Below the pieces are notes generated by a model. That model saw only the letters and a program-made list of their open reading frames with translations, did no database searches and was not told the DNA's origin. The position numbers and the translations under genes are program-made. A stretch of 64,000 bases of DNA from Hydractinia symbiolongicarpus. Its lineage: Eukaryota > Cnidaria > Hydrozoa > Anthoathecata > Hydractiniidae. Positions 10,784-24,900 of this stretch are shown piece by piece. Where the stretch lies: positions 7,814,001-7,878,000 of the forward strand of contig NC_079880.1 of the NCBI RefSeq assembly GCF_029227915.1. Reading direction: 5' to 3'. The number at the start of each line of letters is the position of its first letter. Position 1 is the first letter of the stretch.

Positions 10784-13007
10784 GGACTGATACCGTTAGA
10801 AAGTCAATGCAATGTAGTTTTTGAAACTGTCTCCACTTCTTCAGCGCGCCCTAACGGCTACGACTGGTCCCACAGTACAAAATGACTTATTTATCTAAAT
10901 GTTTAAATAAAGTGCTACCACAGCGCCCAGTGTAATTGCTCACTTCCGGCAATCATTTCAAATTAAGAAGAACGCTATTTCTTGGAGTCCAGTTCTGCCA
11001 TTTATCACATTTATAAGGTCAAAGTCTAAAATCAGTTCAATTAAGTCCCACAGTCAATCGTTTCAATGTTAAAAGCGATGCAACCTAGTAATATTAAAAA
11101 AATATCGCTAAATACATATTGGTACGAATATGTGACGCAACCGTTGTTCCTCAAACGGACTGATACCGTTATAAACTCAATGAAATGTAGTTTTTGAAAC
11201 AGTGTCTATTTGTTTAGCGTAAACTAACGGCTAGGATTGCTCCCACATTAAAAAGTGGTTTCTTTATATACATTTTTAAATAAAGCGCTACCACAGCGAC
11301 CAGTGTAATCGCTGAGTTCCAGCGATCATGTCAAATTAAGAAGAGCGTTATTTCTTGGAGTCCAGTTGTCTAATTGTTGACCTTTATAAGGTCAAAGTCT
11401 AAAATCAATTCAATTAAGTCCCACAGTCAATCGTTTTACTGTTAATAGCGATGCAACCTTGTAATAACAGAAGCATATCGCTAAATACATGTTGGTACTA
11501 ATATGTGACGCAACAGTTGTAACTAAAACGGACTGATACCGTTAGATAGTCAATACAATGTAGTTTTTGAAACTGTCTCTATTTCTTCAGCGCGCGCTAA
11601 CGGCTAGGATTGGTCCCACAGTAAAAAATTACTTATTTATCTAAGTTTTTAAATGAAGCGCTACCAGATTGTAATCTCTAAGTTTTAGCAATCATGTCAA
11701 AGTAAGACGAATGTCATTTTTTGGAGTCCAATTGGCTCATTTTTCACATTTATAACGTCAAAGTCCAAAATCGGTTCAATTAAGTCCCACAGTCAATCGT
11801 TTCACTGTTAAAAGCGATGCAACCTAGTAATATCAGAAAAGTATCGTTAAATAGATGTTGGTACGAATATGGTACGCAACTGTTGTACCTCAAACGGACT
11901 GATACCGTTAGAAAGTCAATGCAATGTAGTTTTTGAAACTGTCTCCACTTCTTCAGCGCGCCCTAACGGCTACGATTGGTCCCACAGTACAAAATGACTT
12001 ATTTATCTAAATGTTTAAATAAAGTGCTACCACAGCGCCCAGTGTAATTGCTCACTTCCGGCAATCATTTCAAATTAAGAAGAACGCTATTTCTTGGAGT
12101 CCAGTTCTGCCATTTATCACATTTATAAGGTCAAAGTCTAAAATCAGTTCAATTAAGTCCCACAGTCAATCGTTTCAATGTTAAAAGCGATGCAACCTAG
12201 TAATATTAAAAAAATATCGCTAAATACATATTGGTACGAATATGTGACGCAACCGTTGTTCCTCAAACGGACTGATACCGTTATAAACTCAATGAAATGT
12301 AGTTTTTGAAACAGTGTCTATTTGTTTAGCGTAAACTAACGGCTAGGATTGCTCCCACATTAAAAAGTGGTTTCTTTATATACATTTTTAAATAAAGCGC
12401 TACCACAGCGACCAGTGTAATCGCTGAGTTCCAGCGATCATGTCAAATTAAGAAGAGCGTTATTTCTTGGAGTCCAGTTGTCTCATTGTTGACCTTTATA
12501 AGGTCAAAGTCTAAAATCAATTCAATTAAGTCCCACAGTCAATCGTTTTACTGTTAATAGCGATGCAACCTTGTAATAACAGAAACATATCGCTAAATAC
12601 ATGTTGGTACTAATATGTGACGCAACAGTTGTAACTAAAACGGACTGATACCGTTAGATAGTCAATACAATGTAGTTTTTGAAACTGTCTCTATTTCTTC
12701 AGCGCGCGCTAACGGCTAGGATTGGTCCCACAGTAAAAAATTACTTATTTATCTAAGTTTTTAAATGAAGCGCTACCAGATTGTAATCTCTAAGTTTTAG
12801 CAATCATGTCAAAGTAAGACGAATGTCATTTCTTGGAGTCCAATTGGCTCATTTTTCACATTTATAACGTCAAAGTCCAAAATCGGTTCAATTAAGTCCC
12901 ACAGTCAATCGTTTCACTGTTAAAAGCGATGCAACCTAGTAATATCAGAAAAGTATCGCTAAATAGATGTTGGTACGAATATGGTACGCAACTGTTGTAC
13001 CTCAAAC
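10784..13007 (+). repeat. Two tandem copies of the 1112-bp 3-monomer HOR (second 10.4-kb copy)
   Basis: The copies are 10784-11895 and 11896-13007. They are the counterparts of 375-2598 at offset 10409 and share its D/A chimeric monomers. This pair lies immediately downstream of an intact D-A-B-C-D-A run, so the parental and derived HORs sit side by side. Confidence 0.87.
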
Positions 13008-14493
13008 GGACTGATACCGTTAGAAAGTCAATGCAATGTAGTTTTTGAAACTGTCTCCACTTCTTCAGCGCGCCCTAACGGCTACGATTGGTCCCACAGT
13101 ACAAAATGACTTATTTATCTAAATGTTTAAATAAAGTGCTACCACAGCGCCCAGTGTAATTGCTCACTTCCGGCAATCATTTCAAATTAAGAAGAACGCT
13201 ATTTCTTGGAGTCCAGTTCTGCCATTTATCACATTTATAAGGTCAAAGTCTAAAATCAGTTCAATTAAGTCCCACAGTCAATCGTTTCACTGTTAAAAGC
13301 GATGCAACCTAGTAGTATCAGAAAAATATCGCTAAATACATATTGGTACGAATATGTTACGCAACTGTTGTAACTCAAAGGGGCTGATACCGTTAGAAAC
13401 TCTATGAAATGTAGTTTTTGAAACTGCCTCTATTTTTTCAGTGCGCGCTAACGACTACGATTGGTCCAACAGTAAAAAATAGATTATTTATCTACATTTT
13501 TAAATGAAGCGCTACCACAGCGCTCAGTGTAATCGCTAAGTTCCAGCCATCATGTCAAAGTTAGACGAATGTTATTTCTTGGAGTCCAATTGGCTCATTT
13601 TTCACAATTTATAACGTCAAAGTCAAAAATCGGTTCAATTAAGTCCCACAGTCAATCGTTACACTGTTAAAAGCGATGCAACCTAGTAGTATCAGAAAAA
13701 TATCGCTAAATACATATTGGTACGAATATGTTACGCAACTGTTGTAACTCAAGGGGACTGATACCGTTAGAAACTCAATGAAATGTAGTTTTTGAAACTG
13801 TCTCTACTTCTTCAGTGCGCGCTAACGACTACGATTGATCCCACAGTACAAAATGACTTATCTATCTAAATTTTTAAATGAAACGCTACCAGAGTGTAAT
13901 CGCTAAGTTCTAGCAATCATGTCAAAGTAAGACGAATGTTATTTCTTGGAGTCCAATTGACTCATTTTTCACATTTATAACGTCAATGTCCAAAATCAGT
14001 TCAAATAAGTCCTACAGTCAAACGTTTTACTGTTAAAAGCGATGCAACATAGTAATATCTGAAACATATCGCTAAATTCATTTTGGTACGAATATGTGAC
14101 GCAACCCTTGTTCCTCAAACGGACTGATACCGTTAAAAAGTCAATGAAATGTAGTTTTTGAAACAGTGTCTATTTCTTCAGCGTGCGCTAACGGCTACGA
14201 TTGGACTCACAGTACAAAAAGACTTATTTATCTAAATGCTTAAATTAAGCGCTACCACAGCGCACAGTGTAATCGCTAAGTTCTAGCAATCATGTCAAAG
14301 TAAGACGAATGTTATTTCTTGGAGTCCAATTGGCTCATTTTTCACATTCATAAGGTCAAAGTCCAAAATCGGTTCAATTAAGTCCCACAGTCAATCGTTT
14401 CACTGTTAAAAGCGATGCAACCTAGTAATATCAGAAAAGTATCGCTAAATAGATGTTGGTACGAACATGGTACGCAACTGTTGTACCTCAAAC

Positions 14494-16731
14494 GGACTGA
14501 TACCGTTAGAAAGTCAATGCAATGTAGTTTTTGAAACTGTCTCTACTTCTTCAGCCCCTCTAACGGCTACGATTGGTCCCACAGTACAAAATGACTTATT
14601 TATCTAAATGTTTAAATAAAGCGCTACCACAGCGCCCAGTGTAATTGCTCACTTCCGGCCATCATTTCAAATTAAGAAGAACGTTATTTCGTGGAGTCCA
14701 GTTGTCTCATTTATCACATCTATATGGTCACAGTCCAGAATCAGTTTAATTAATTGCCACAGTCAATCGTTTCACTGTTAAAAGCGATGCAACCTAGTAG
14801 TATCAGGAAAATATCGCTAAATACATATTGGTACGAATATGTTACGCAACTGTTGTAACTCAAAGGGGCTGATACCGTTAGAAACTCTATGAAATGTAGT
14901 TTTTGAAATTGCTTCTATTTCTTCAGTGCGCGCTAACGACTACGATTGGTCCAACAGTAAAAAATAGATTATTTATCTACATTTTTAAATGAAGCGCTAT
15001 CACAGCGCTCAGTGTAATTGCTAAGTTCCAGCCATCATGTCAAAGTTAGACGAATGTTATCTCTTGGAGTCCAATTGGCTCATTTTTCACAATTTATAAC
15101 GTGAAAGTCCAAAATCGGTTCAATTAAGTCCCACAGTCAATCGTTTCACTGTTAAAAGCGATGCAACCTAGTAGTATCAGAAAAATATCGCTAAATACAT
15201 ATTGGTACGAATATGTTACGCAACTGTTGTAACTCAAAGGGACTGATACCGTTAGAAACTCAATGAAATGTAGTTTTTGAAACTGTATCTATTTCTTCAG
15301 TGTGCGCTAACGACTACGATTGATCCCACAGTACAAAATGACTTATCTATCTAAATTTTTAAATAAAGCGCTACCACAGCGCTCAGTGTAATTGCTCAGT
15401 TCCAGCAATCATTTCAAATTAAGAAGAGCGTTATTTCTTGGAGTCCAATTGGCTCATTTTTCATATTTATAAGGTCAAAGTCCAAAATCGGTTCAATTAA
15501 GTCCCACAGTCAATCGTTTCACTGTTAAAAGCGATGCAACCTAGTAATATTATAAAAATATCGCTAAACACATATTGGTTCGAATATGTGACGCAACTAT
15601 TGTAACTCAAAGGGACTGATACCGTTAGAAAGTCAATGCAATGTAGTTTTTGAAACTGTCTCTACTTCTTCAGCCCCTCTAACGGCTACGATTGGTCCCA
15701 CAGTACAAAATGACTTATTTATCTAAATGTTTAAATGAAGCGCTACCACAGCGCCCAGTGTAATTGCTCACTTCCGGCCATCATTTCAAATTAAGAAGAA
15801 CGTTATTTCGTGGAGTCCAGTTGTCTCATTTATCACATCTATATGGTCACAGTCCAGAATCAGTTTAATTAATTGCCACAGTCAATCGTTTCACTGTTAA
15901 AAGCGATGCAACCTAGTAGTATCAGGAAAATATCGCTAAATACATATTGGTACGAATATGTTACGCAACTGTTGTAACTCAAAGGGGCTGATACCGTTAG
16001 AAACTCTATGAAATGTAGTTTTTGAAATTGCTTCTATTTCTTCAGTGCGCGCTAACGACTACGATTGGTCCAACAGTAAAAAATAGATTATTTATCTACA
16101 TTTTTAAATGAAGCGCTATCACAGCGCTCAGTGTAATTGCTAAGTTCCAGCCATCATGTCAAAGTTAGACGAATGTTATCTCTTGGAGTCCAATTGGCTC
16201 ATTTTTCACAATTTATAACGTGAAAGTCCAAAATCGGTTCAATTAAGTCCCACAGTCAATCGTTTCACTGTTAAAAGCGATGCAACCTAGTAGTATCAGA
16301 AAAATATCGCTAAATACATATTGGTACGAATATGTTACGCAACTGTTGTAACTCAAAGGGACTGATACCGTTAGAAACTCAATGAAATGTAGTTTTTGAA
16401 ACTGTATCTATTTCTTCAGTGTGCGCTAACGACTACGATTGATCCCACAGTACAAAATGACTTATCTATCTAAATTTTTAAATAAAGCGCTACCACAGCG
16501 CTCAGTGTAATTGCTCAGTTCCAGCAATCATTTCAAATTAAGAAGAGCGTTATTTCTTGGAGTCCAATTGGCTCATTTTTCATATTTATAAGGTCAAAGT
16601 CCAAAATCGGTTCAATTAAGTCCCACAGTCAATCGTTTCACTGTTAAAAGCGATGCAACCTAGTAATATTATAAAAATATCGCTAAATACATATTGGTTC
16701 GAATATGTGACGCAACTATTGTAACTCAAAG
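14494..16731 (+). repeat. Second 3-monomer HOR, counterpart in 10.4-kb copy 2
   Basis: The copies are 14494-15612 and 15613-16731, matching 4085-6321. Private changes include C at 15569 (T in the other copy) and aaatgaagcg near 15735, where copy 1 has aaataaagcg. Confidence 0.86.
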
Positions 16732-18590
16732 GGACTGATACCGTTAGAGACTTAATGAAATGTAGTTTTTGAAACTGTTCCTATTTCTTCAGCCCGCGCT
16801 AACGGTTAGGATTGGTCCCACAGTACAAAATCACTTATCTATCTAAATTTTTAAATAAAGCGCTACCACAGCGCTCAGTGTAATTGCTCAGTTCCAGCAA
16901 TCATTTCAAATTAAGAAGAGCGTTATTTCTTGAAGTCCAATTGGCTCATTTTTCATATTTATAAGGTCAAAGTCCAAAATCGGTTCAATTAAGTCACACA
17001 GTCAATCGTTTCACTGTTAAAAGCGATGCAACCTAGTAATATTAGAAAAATATCGCTAAATACATATTGGTACGAATATGTGACGCAACTATTGTAACTC
17101 AAACGGATTGATACTGCTAGAAAGTCAATGAAATTTAGATTTGGAAATGTCTCTACTTCCTCAGCGCGCTCTAACGGCTACGATTGGTCCCACATTAAAA
17201 AGTGGTTTCTTTATATACATTTTTAAATAAAGCGCTACCACAGCGACCAGTGTAGTCGCTGAGTTCCAGCGATCATGTCAAAATTAAGAAGAATGTTGTT
17301 TCTTGGAGTCCAATATGCTCATTTTTCATGCTTATAAGGTCAAAGTCCAAATTCGGTTCAATTAAGTCCCACAGTCAATCGTTTCACTGTTAAAAGCGAT
17401 GCAACCTAGTAATATCAGAAAAATATCGCTTAATACATATTGGTACGAATATGTTACGCAACTGTTGTAACTCAAAGGGGCTGATACCGTTAGAAACTCA
17501 ATGAATTGTAGTTTTTGAAACTGCCTCTATTTCTTCAGTGCGCGCTAATGACTACGATTGGTCCCACAGTAAAAAATAGATTATTTATCTACATTTTTAA
17601 ATGAAGCGCTACCACAGCGCTCAGTGTAATCGCTAAGTTCTAGCCATCATGTCAAAGTTAGACGAATGTTATTTCTTGGAGTCCAATTGGCTCATTTTTC
17701 ACAATTTATAACGTCAAAGTCCAAAATCGGTTCAATTAAGTCCCACAGTCAATCGTTTCACTGTTAAAAGCGATGCAACCTAGTAGTATCAGAAAAATGT
17801 CGCTAAATACATAGTGGTACGAATATGTTACGCAACTGTTGTAACTCAAGGGGACTGATACCGTTAGAAACTCAATGAAATGTAGTTTTTGAAGCTGTCT
17901 CTATTTCTTCAGTGCGCGCTAACGACTACGATTGGTCCCACAGTACAAAATGACTTATCTATCTAAATTTTTAAATAAAGCGCTACCACAGCGCTCAGTG
18001 TAATTGCTCAGTTCCAGCAATCATTTCAAATTAAGAAGAGCGTTATTTCTTGGAGTCCAGTTGTCTCATTTATCGCATTTATAAGGTCAAAGTCTAAAAT
18101 CAGTTCAATTAAGTCCCACAGTCAATCGCTTCACTGTTAAAAGCGACGCAACTTATAAATATTAGAAAAATATCGCTAAATACATTTTGGTACGAATATG
18201 TGATGCAACCGTTGTAACTCAAAGGGACTGATACCGTTAGAAACTCAATGAAATATAGTTTTTGAAGCAGTGTCTATTTCTTCAGCGTAAGCTAACGGCT
18301 AGGATTTGTCCCACATTGAAAAGTGGGTTCTTTATATGCATTTTTAAATAAAGCGCTACCACAGCGACAAGTGTAATCGCTAAGTTCGAGCAATCATGTC
18401 AAAGTAAGACGAATGTTATTTCTTGGAGTCCAATTGGCTCATTTTTCACATTCATAAGGTCAAAGTCCAAAATCGGTTCAATTAAGTCCCACAGTCAATC
18501 GTTTCACAGTTAAAAGCGATGCAACCTAGTAATATTAGAAAAATATCGCTAAATACATATTGGTACGAATATGTGACGCAACTGTTGTAA

Positions 18591-21500
18591 CTCAAAGGGG
18601 CTGATACCGTTAGAAACTCTATGAAATGTAGTTTTTGAAACTGCTTCTATTTCTTCAGTGCGCGCTAACGACTACGATTGGTCCAACAGTAAAAAATAGA
18701 TTATTTATCTACATTTTTAAATGAAGCGCTACCACAGCGCTCAGTGTAATCGCTAAGTTCCAGCCATCATGTCAAAGTTAGACGAATGTTATCTCTTGGA
18801 GTCCAATTGGCTCATTTTTCACAATTTATAACGTGAAAGTCCAAAATCGGTTCAATTAAGTCCCACAGTCAATCGTTTCACTGTTAAAAGCGATGCAACC
18901 TAGTAGTATCAGAAAAATATCGCTAAATACATATTGGTACGAATATGTTACGCAACTGTTGTAACTCAAAGGGACTGATACCGTTAGAAACTCAATGAAA
19001 TGTAGTTTTTGAAACTGTATCTATTTCTTCAGTGTGCGCTAACGACTACGATTGATCCCACAGTACAAAATGACTTATCTATCTAAATTTTTAAATAAAG
19101 CGCTACCACAGCGCTCAGTGTAATTGCTCAGTTCCAGCAATCATTTCAAATTAAGAAGAGCGTTATTTCTTGGAGTCCAATTGGCTCATTTTTCATATTT
19201 ATAAGGTCAAAGTCCAAAATCGGTTCAATTAAGTCCCACAGTCAATCGTTTCACTGTTAAAAGCGATGCAACCTAGTAATATTATAAAAATATCGCTAAA
19301 TACATATTGGTTCGAATATGTGACGCAACTATTGTAACTCAAACGGATTGATACTGCTAGAAAGTCAATGAAATTTAGTTTTTGGAAATGTCTCTACTTC
19401 TTCAGCGCGCTCTAACTGCTACGATTGGTCCCACAGTACAAAATGACTTATTTATCTAAATGCCTAAATAAAGTGCTACCACAGCGCCTAGTGTAATTGC
19501 TCACTTCCGGCAATCATTTCAAATTAAGAAGAACGTTATTTCTTGGAGTCCAGTTGTGTCATTTATCACATTTATAAGGTCAAAGTCTAATATCAGTTCA
19601 ATTGAGTCCCACAGTCAATCGTTTCACTGTTAAAAGCGATGCAACCTAGTAATATAAAAAAATATTGCTAAATACATATTGGTATGAATATGTGACGCAA
19701 CCGTTGTAACTCAAAGGGACTGATACCGTTAGGAACTTAATGAAATGTAGTTTTTGAAACTGTTCCTATTTCTTCAGCCCGCGCTAACGGTTAGGATTGG
19801 TCCCACAGTACAAAATCACTTATCTATCTAAATTTTTAAATAAAGCGCTACCACAGCGCTCAGTATAATTGCTCAGTTCCAGCAATCATTTCAAATTAAG
19901 AAGAGCGTTATTTCTTAAAGTCCAATTGGCTCATTTTTCATATTTATAAGGTCAAAGTCCAAAATCGGTTCAATTAAGTCACACAGTCAATCGTTTCACT
20001 GTTAAAAGCGATGCGACCTAGTAATATTAGAAAAATATCGCTAAATACATATTGGTACGAATATTTGACGCAACTATTGTAACTCAAACGGATTGATACT
20101 GCTAGAAAGTCAATGAAATTTAGTTTTTGGAAATGTCTCTACTTCCTCAGCGCGCTCTAACGGCTACGATTGGTCCCACATTAAAAAGTGGTTTCTTTAT
20201 ATACATTTTTAAATAAAGCGCTACCACAGCGACCAGTGTAGTCGCTGAGTTCCAGCGATCATGTCAAATTAAGAAGAATGTTGTTTCTTGGAGTCCAATA
20301 TGCTCATTTTTCATGCTTATAAGGTCAAAGTCCAAATTCGGTTCAATTAAGTCCCACAGTCAATCGTTTCACTGTTAAAAGCGATGCAACCTAGTAATAT
20401 CAGAAAAATATCGCTTAATACATTTTGGTACGAATATGTTACGCAACTGTTGTAACTCAAATGGGCTGATACCGTTAGAAACTCAATGAATTGTAGTTTT
20501 TGAAACTGCCTCTATTTCTTCAGTGCGCGCTAATGACTACGATTGGTCCCACAGTAAAAAATAGATTATTGATCTACATTTTTAAATAAAGCGCTACCAC
20601 AGCGACCAGTGTAGTCGCTGAGTTCCAGCGATCATGTCAAATTAAGAAGAATGTTGTTTCTTGGAGTCCAATATGCTCATTTTTCATGCTTATAAGGTAA
20701 AAGTCCAAATTCGGTTCAATTAAGTCCCACAGTCAATCGTTTCACTGTTAAAAGCGATGCAACCTAGTAATATCAGAAAAATATCGCTTAATACATATTG
20801 GTACGAATATGTTACGCAACTGTTGTAACTCAAAGGGGATGATACCGTTAGAAACTCAATGAATTGTAGTTTTTGAAACTGCCTCTATTTCTTCAGTGCG
20901 TGCTAATGACTACGATTGGTCCCACAGTAAAAAATAGATTATTTATCTACATTTTTAAATGAAGCGCTACCACAGCGCTCAGTGTAATCGCTAAGTTCTA
21001 GCCATCATGTCAAAGTTAGACGAATGTTATTTCTTGGAGTCCAATTGACTCATTTTTCACAATTTATAACGTCAAAGTCCAAAATCGGCTCAATTAAGTC
21101 CCACAGTCAATCGTTTCACTGTTAAAAGCGATGCAACCTAGTAGTATCAGAAAAATGTCGCTAAATACATATTGGTACGAATATGTTACGCAACTGTTGT
21201 AACTCAAGGGGACTGATACCGTTAGAAACTCAATGAAATGTAGTTTTTGAAACTGTCTCTATTTCTTCAGTGCGCGCTAACGACTACGATTGGTCCCACA
21301 GTACAAAATGACTTATCTATCTAAATTTTTAAATAAAGCGCTACCACAGCGCTCAGTGTAATTGCTCAGTTCCAGCAATCATTTCAAATTAAGAAGAGCG
21401 TTATTTCTTGGAGTCCAGTTGTCTCATTTATCGCATTTATAAGGTCAAAGTCTAAAATCAGTTCAATTAAGTCCCACAGTCAATCGCTTCACTGTTAAAA

Positions 21501-21955
21501 GCAACGCAACTTATAAATATTAGAAAAATATCGCTAAATACATTTTGGTACGAATATGTGATGCAACCGTTGTAACTCAAAGGGACTGATACCGTTAGAA
21601 ACTCAATGAAATATAGTTTTTGAAGCAGTGTCTATTTTTTCAGCGTAAGCTAACGGCTAGGATTTGTCCCACATTGAAAAGTGGGTTCTTTATATGCATT
21701 TTTAAATAAAGCGCTACCACAGCGACAAGTGTAATCGCTAAGTTCGAGCAATCATGTCAAAGTATGACGAATGTTATTTCTTGGAGTCCAATTGGCTCAG
21801 TTTTCACATTCATAAGGTCAAAGTCCAAAATCGGTTCAATTAAGTCCCACAGTCAATCGTTTCACAGTTAAAAGCGATGCAACCTAGTAATATTAGAAAA
21901 ATATCGCTAAATACATATTGGTACGAATATGTGACGCAACTATTGTAACTCAAAC
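18591..21955 (+). repeat. Third, partial copy of the 10.4-kb unit's 3' module, with one inserted monomer
   Basis: Anchors at 18603 and 18977 match 5580 and 5954 (offset 13023). Anchors at 19722, 20095 and 21961 match 6327, 6700 and 8566 (offset 13395). The 372-bp jump is one extra monomer at 19345-19716, a GGATTGATACTGCTAG type. From 20090 the copy has no net length change over 1866 bp and keeps the doubled gtgtagtcgctgag monomers. It differs from copies 1 and 2 at more sites than they differ from each other, so it is an older duplicate. Confidence 0.82.
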
Positions 21956-24900
21956 GGATTGATACTGCTAGAAAGTCAATGAAATTTAGTTTTTGGAAAT
22001 GTCTCTACTTCTTCAGCGCGCTCTAACGGCTACGATTGGTCCCACAGTACGAAATGACTTATTTATCTAAATGTTTAAATAAAGCGCTACCACAGCGCCC
22101 AGTGTAATTGCTCACTTCCGGCAATCATGTCAAATTAAGAAGAACGTTATTTCTTGGAGTCCATTTGTGTCATTTATCACATTTATAAGTTTAAAGTCTA
22201 AAATCAGTTCAATTGAGTCCCACAGTCAATCGTTTCACTGTTAAAAGCGATGCAACCTAGTAATATTAAAAAAAATATTGCTAAATACATATTGGTATGA
22301 ATATGTGCACAACCGTTGTAACTCAAAGTGACTGATACCGTTAGAAACTTAATGAAATGTAGTTTTTGAAACTGTTCCTATTTCTTTAGCCCGCGCTAAC
22401 GGCTAGGATTGGTCCCACAGTAAAAAATAGCTTATTTATCTACATTTTTAAATGAAGCGATACCACAGCGCTCAGTGTAATCGCTAAGTTCTATTAATCA
22501 TGTCAAAGTATGACGAATGTTATTTCTTGGAGTCAAATTGGCTCATTTTTTACATTTATATCGTCAAAGTCCAAAATCAGTTCAAATAAGTCCCACAGTC
22601 AATCGTTTTACTGTTAAAAGCGATGCAACCTAGTAGTATCTGCAACATATCGGTAAATGCATGTTGGTACGAATATGTGACGCATCCGTTGTACCTCAAA
22701 CGGACTGATACCGTTAGAAACTCAATGAAATGTAGTTTTTGAAACAGTGTCTATTTCTTCAGCGTAAGCTAACGGCTAGGATTGGTCCCACATTAAAAAG
22801 TGGTTTCTTTATATACATTTTTAAATAAAGCGCTACCACAGCGACCAGTGTAATCGCTGAGTTCCAGCGATCATGTCAATTTAAGAAGAATGTTGTTTCT
22901 TGGAGTCCAATATGCTCATTTTTCATGCTTATAATGTCAAAGTCCAAAATCGGTTCAATTAAGTCCCACAGTCAATCGTTTCACTGTTAAAAGCGATGCA
23001 ACCTAGTAATATCAGAAAAATATCGCTAAATACATATTGGTACGAATATGTTACGCAACTGTTGTAACTCAAAGGGACTGATACCGTTAGAAATTCCATG
23101 AAATTTAGTTTTTGAAACTGTCTCTACTTCTCCAGTGCGCGTTAACGGCTACGATTGGTCCCACAGTAAAAAATCTCTTACTTATCTAAATGTTTAAATA
23201 AAGCGCTACCACAGCGCCCAGTGTAATTGCTCAATTCCGGCAATCATTTCAAATTAAGAAGAACGTTATTTCTTGGGCCCAGTTGTCTCATTTATCACAT
23301 CTATAAGGTCACAGTCCAAAATCAGTTCAATTAATTGCCACAGTCAGTCGTTTCACTGTTAAAAGCGATGCAACCTAGTAATATTAGAATAATATCGCTA
23401 AATACACCTTGGTACGATTATGTGACGAAACCGTTGTAACTCAAAGGGACTGATACCGTTGGAAACTCAATGAAACGTAATTTTTGAAACTGTTTCCATT
23501 TCTTCAGCGCGCCCTAACGGCTAGGATTGATCCCACAGTAAAAAATAGCTTATTTATCTATATTTTTAAATGAAGCGCTACCACAGCGCTCAGTGTAATC
23601 GGTAAGTTCTAACAATCATGTCAAAGTAAGACGAATGTTATTTCATGGAGTCCAATTGGCTCATTTTTCACATTTATAACGTCAAAGTCCAAAATCAATT
23701 CAAATATGTCCCACAGTCAAACGTTTTACTGTTAAAAGCGATGCAACCTAGTAATATCTGAAACATATCGCTAAATGCATGTTGGTACGAATATGTTACA
23801 CAACCCTTGTACCTCAAGCAGACTGATACCGTTAGAAAGTCAATGAATTGTTGTTTTTGAAACAGTGTCTATTTCTTCAGCGCGCTAAAGGCTGCAATTG
23901 CACCCACAGTACAAGAAGACTTATTTATCTAAATGCTTAAATAAAGCGCTACCACAGCGCCCAGTGTAATCGCTAAGTTCTAGCAATCATGTCAAAGTAA
24001 GACGAATGTCATTACTTGGAGTTCAAATGTCTCATTTATCACATATATAAGGTCACAGTCCAAAATCAGTTCAATTAATTGCCACAGTCAATCTTTTCAC
24101 TGTTAGAAGCGATGCAACCTAGTAATATTAGAATAATATCGCTAAATAGATATTGGTACGAATATGTTACGCAATTGTTGTACCTCAAACGGACTGATAC
24201 CGTTAGAAAGTCAATAAAATGTAGTTTTTGAAACTGTCTCGATTTTTTCAGCGCGCGCTAACGGTTACGATTGGTCCCACAGTACAAAATGACTTATCTA
24301 ACTAAATTTTTAAATAAAGCGCTACCACAGCGCCCAGTGTAATTGCTCAGTTCCCGCAATCATTTCAAATTAAGAAGAACGTTATTTCTTGCGTCCAGTT
24401 GTCTCATTTATCACATCTAAAAGGTCACAGTCCAAAATCAGTTCAATTAATTGCCACAGTCAATCGTTTCACTGTTAAAAGCGATGCAACCTAGTAATAT
24501 TGGAATAATATCGCTAAATACACCTTGGTACGATTATGTGACGCAACCGTTGAAACTCAAAGGGACTGATACCGTTAGAAACTCAATGAAATGTAATTTT
24601 TGAAACTGTTCCTACTTCTTCAGCCCGCGCTAACGGCTAGGATTGGACCCACAGTAAAAAATCTCTTACTTATCTAAATGTTTAAATAAAGCGCTACCAC
24701 AGCGCCCAGTGTAATTGCTCAATTCCGGCAATCATGTCAAAGTAAGACAAATGTTATTTTTTGGAGTCCAATTGGCTGATTTTTCACATTTATAACGTCA
24801 AAGTCCAATGCCGGTTCAATTAAGTCCCACAGTCAATCGTTTCACTGTTAAAAGCGATGCAACCTAGTAATATCAGAAAAATATCGCTAAATAGATGTTG

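Larger units (their letters stand above)
8554..18590 (+). repeat. Copy 2 of the 10.4-kb tandem segmental duplication
   Basis: This copy is complete. Its 5' part (8554-10409) corresponds to sequence off the left edge, and 10410-18590 matches 1-8553. The match ends within the monomer at about 18580, where cgcaaccgttg of copy 1 becomes cgcaactgttg and the next monomer changes to the GAAACTCTATG type. Its length is 10037 bp against about 10409 bp for copy 1. The difference is one monomer: copy 1 has two consecutive monomers carrying gtgtagtcgctgag (near 6838 and 7212), this copy has one (near 17250). Confidence 0.88.

Noticed and set aside
10410-18590. The 10.4-kb duplication as an assembly artefact
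   Set aside because: Not adopted because the copies differ by several substitutions, a homopolymer change and a whole monomer, which fits a true duplication better. It cannot be excluded without reads.
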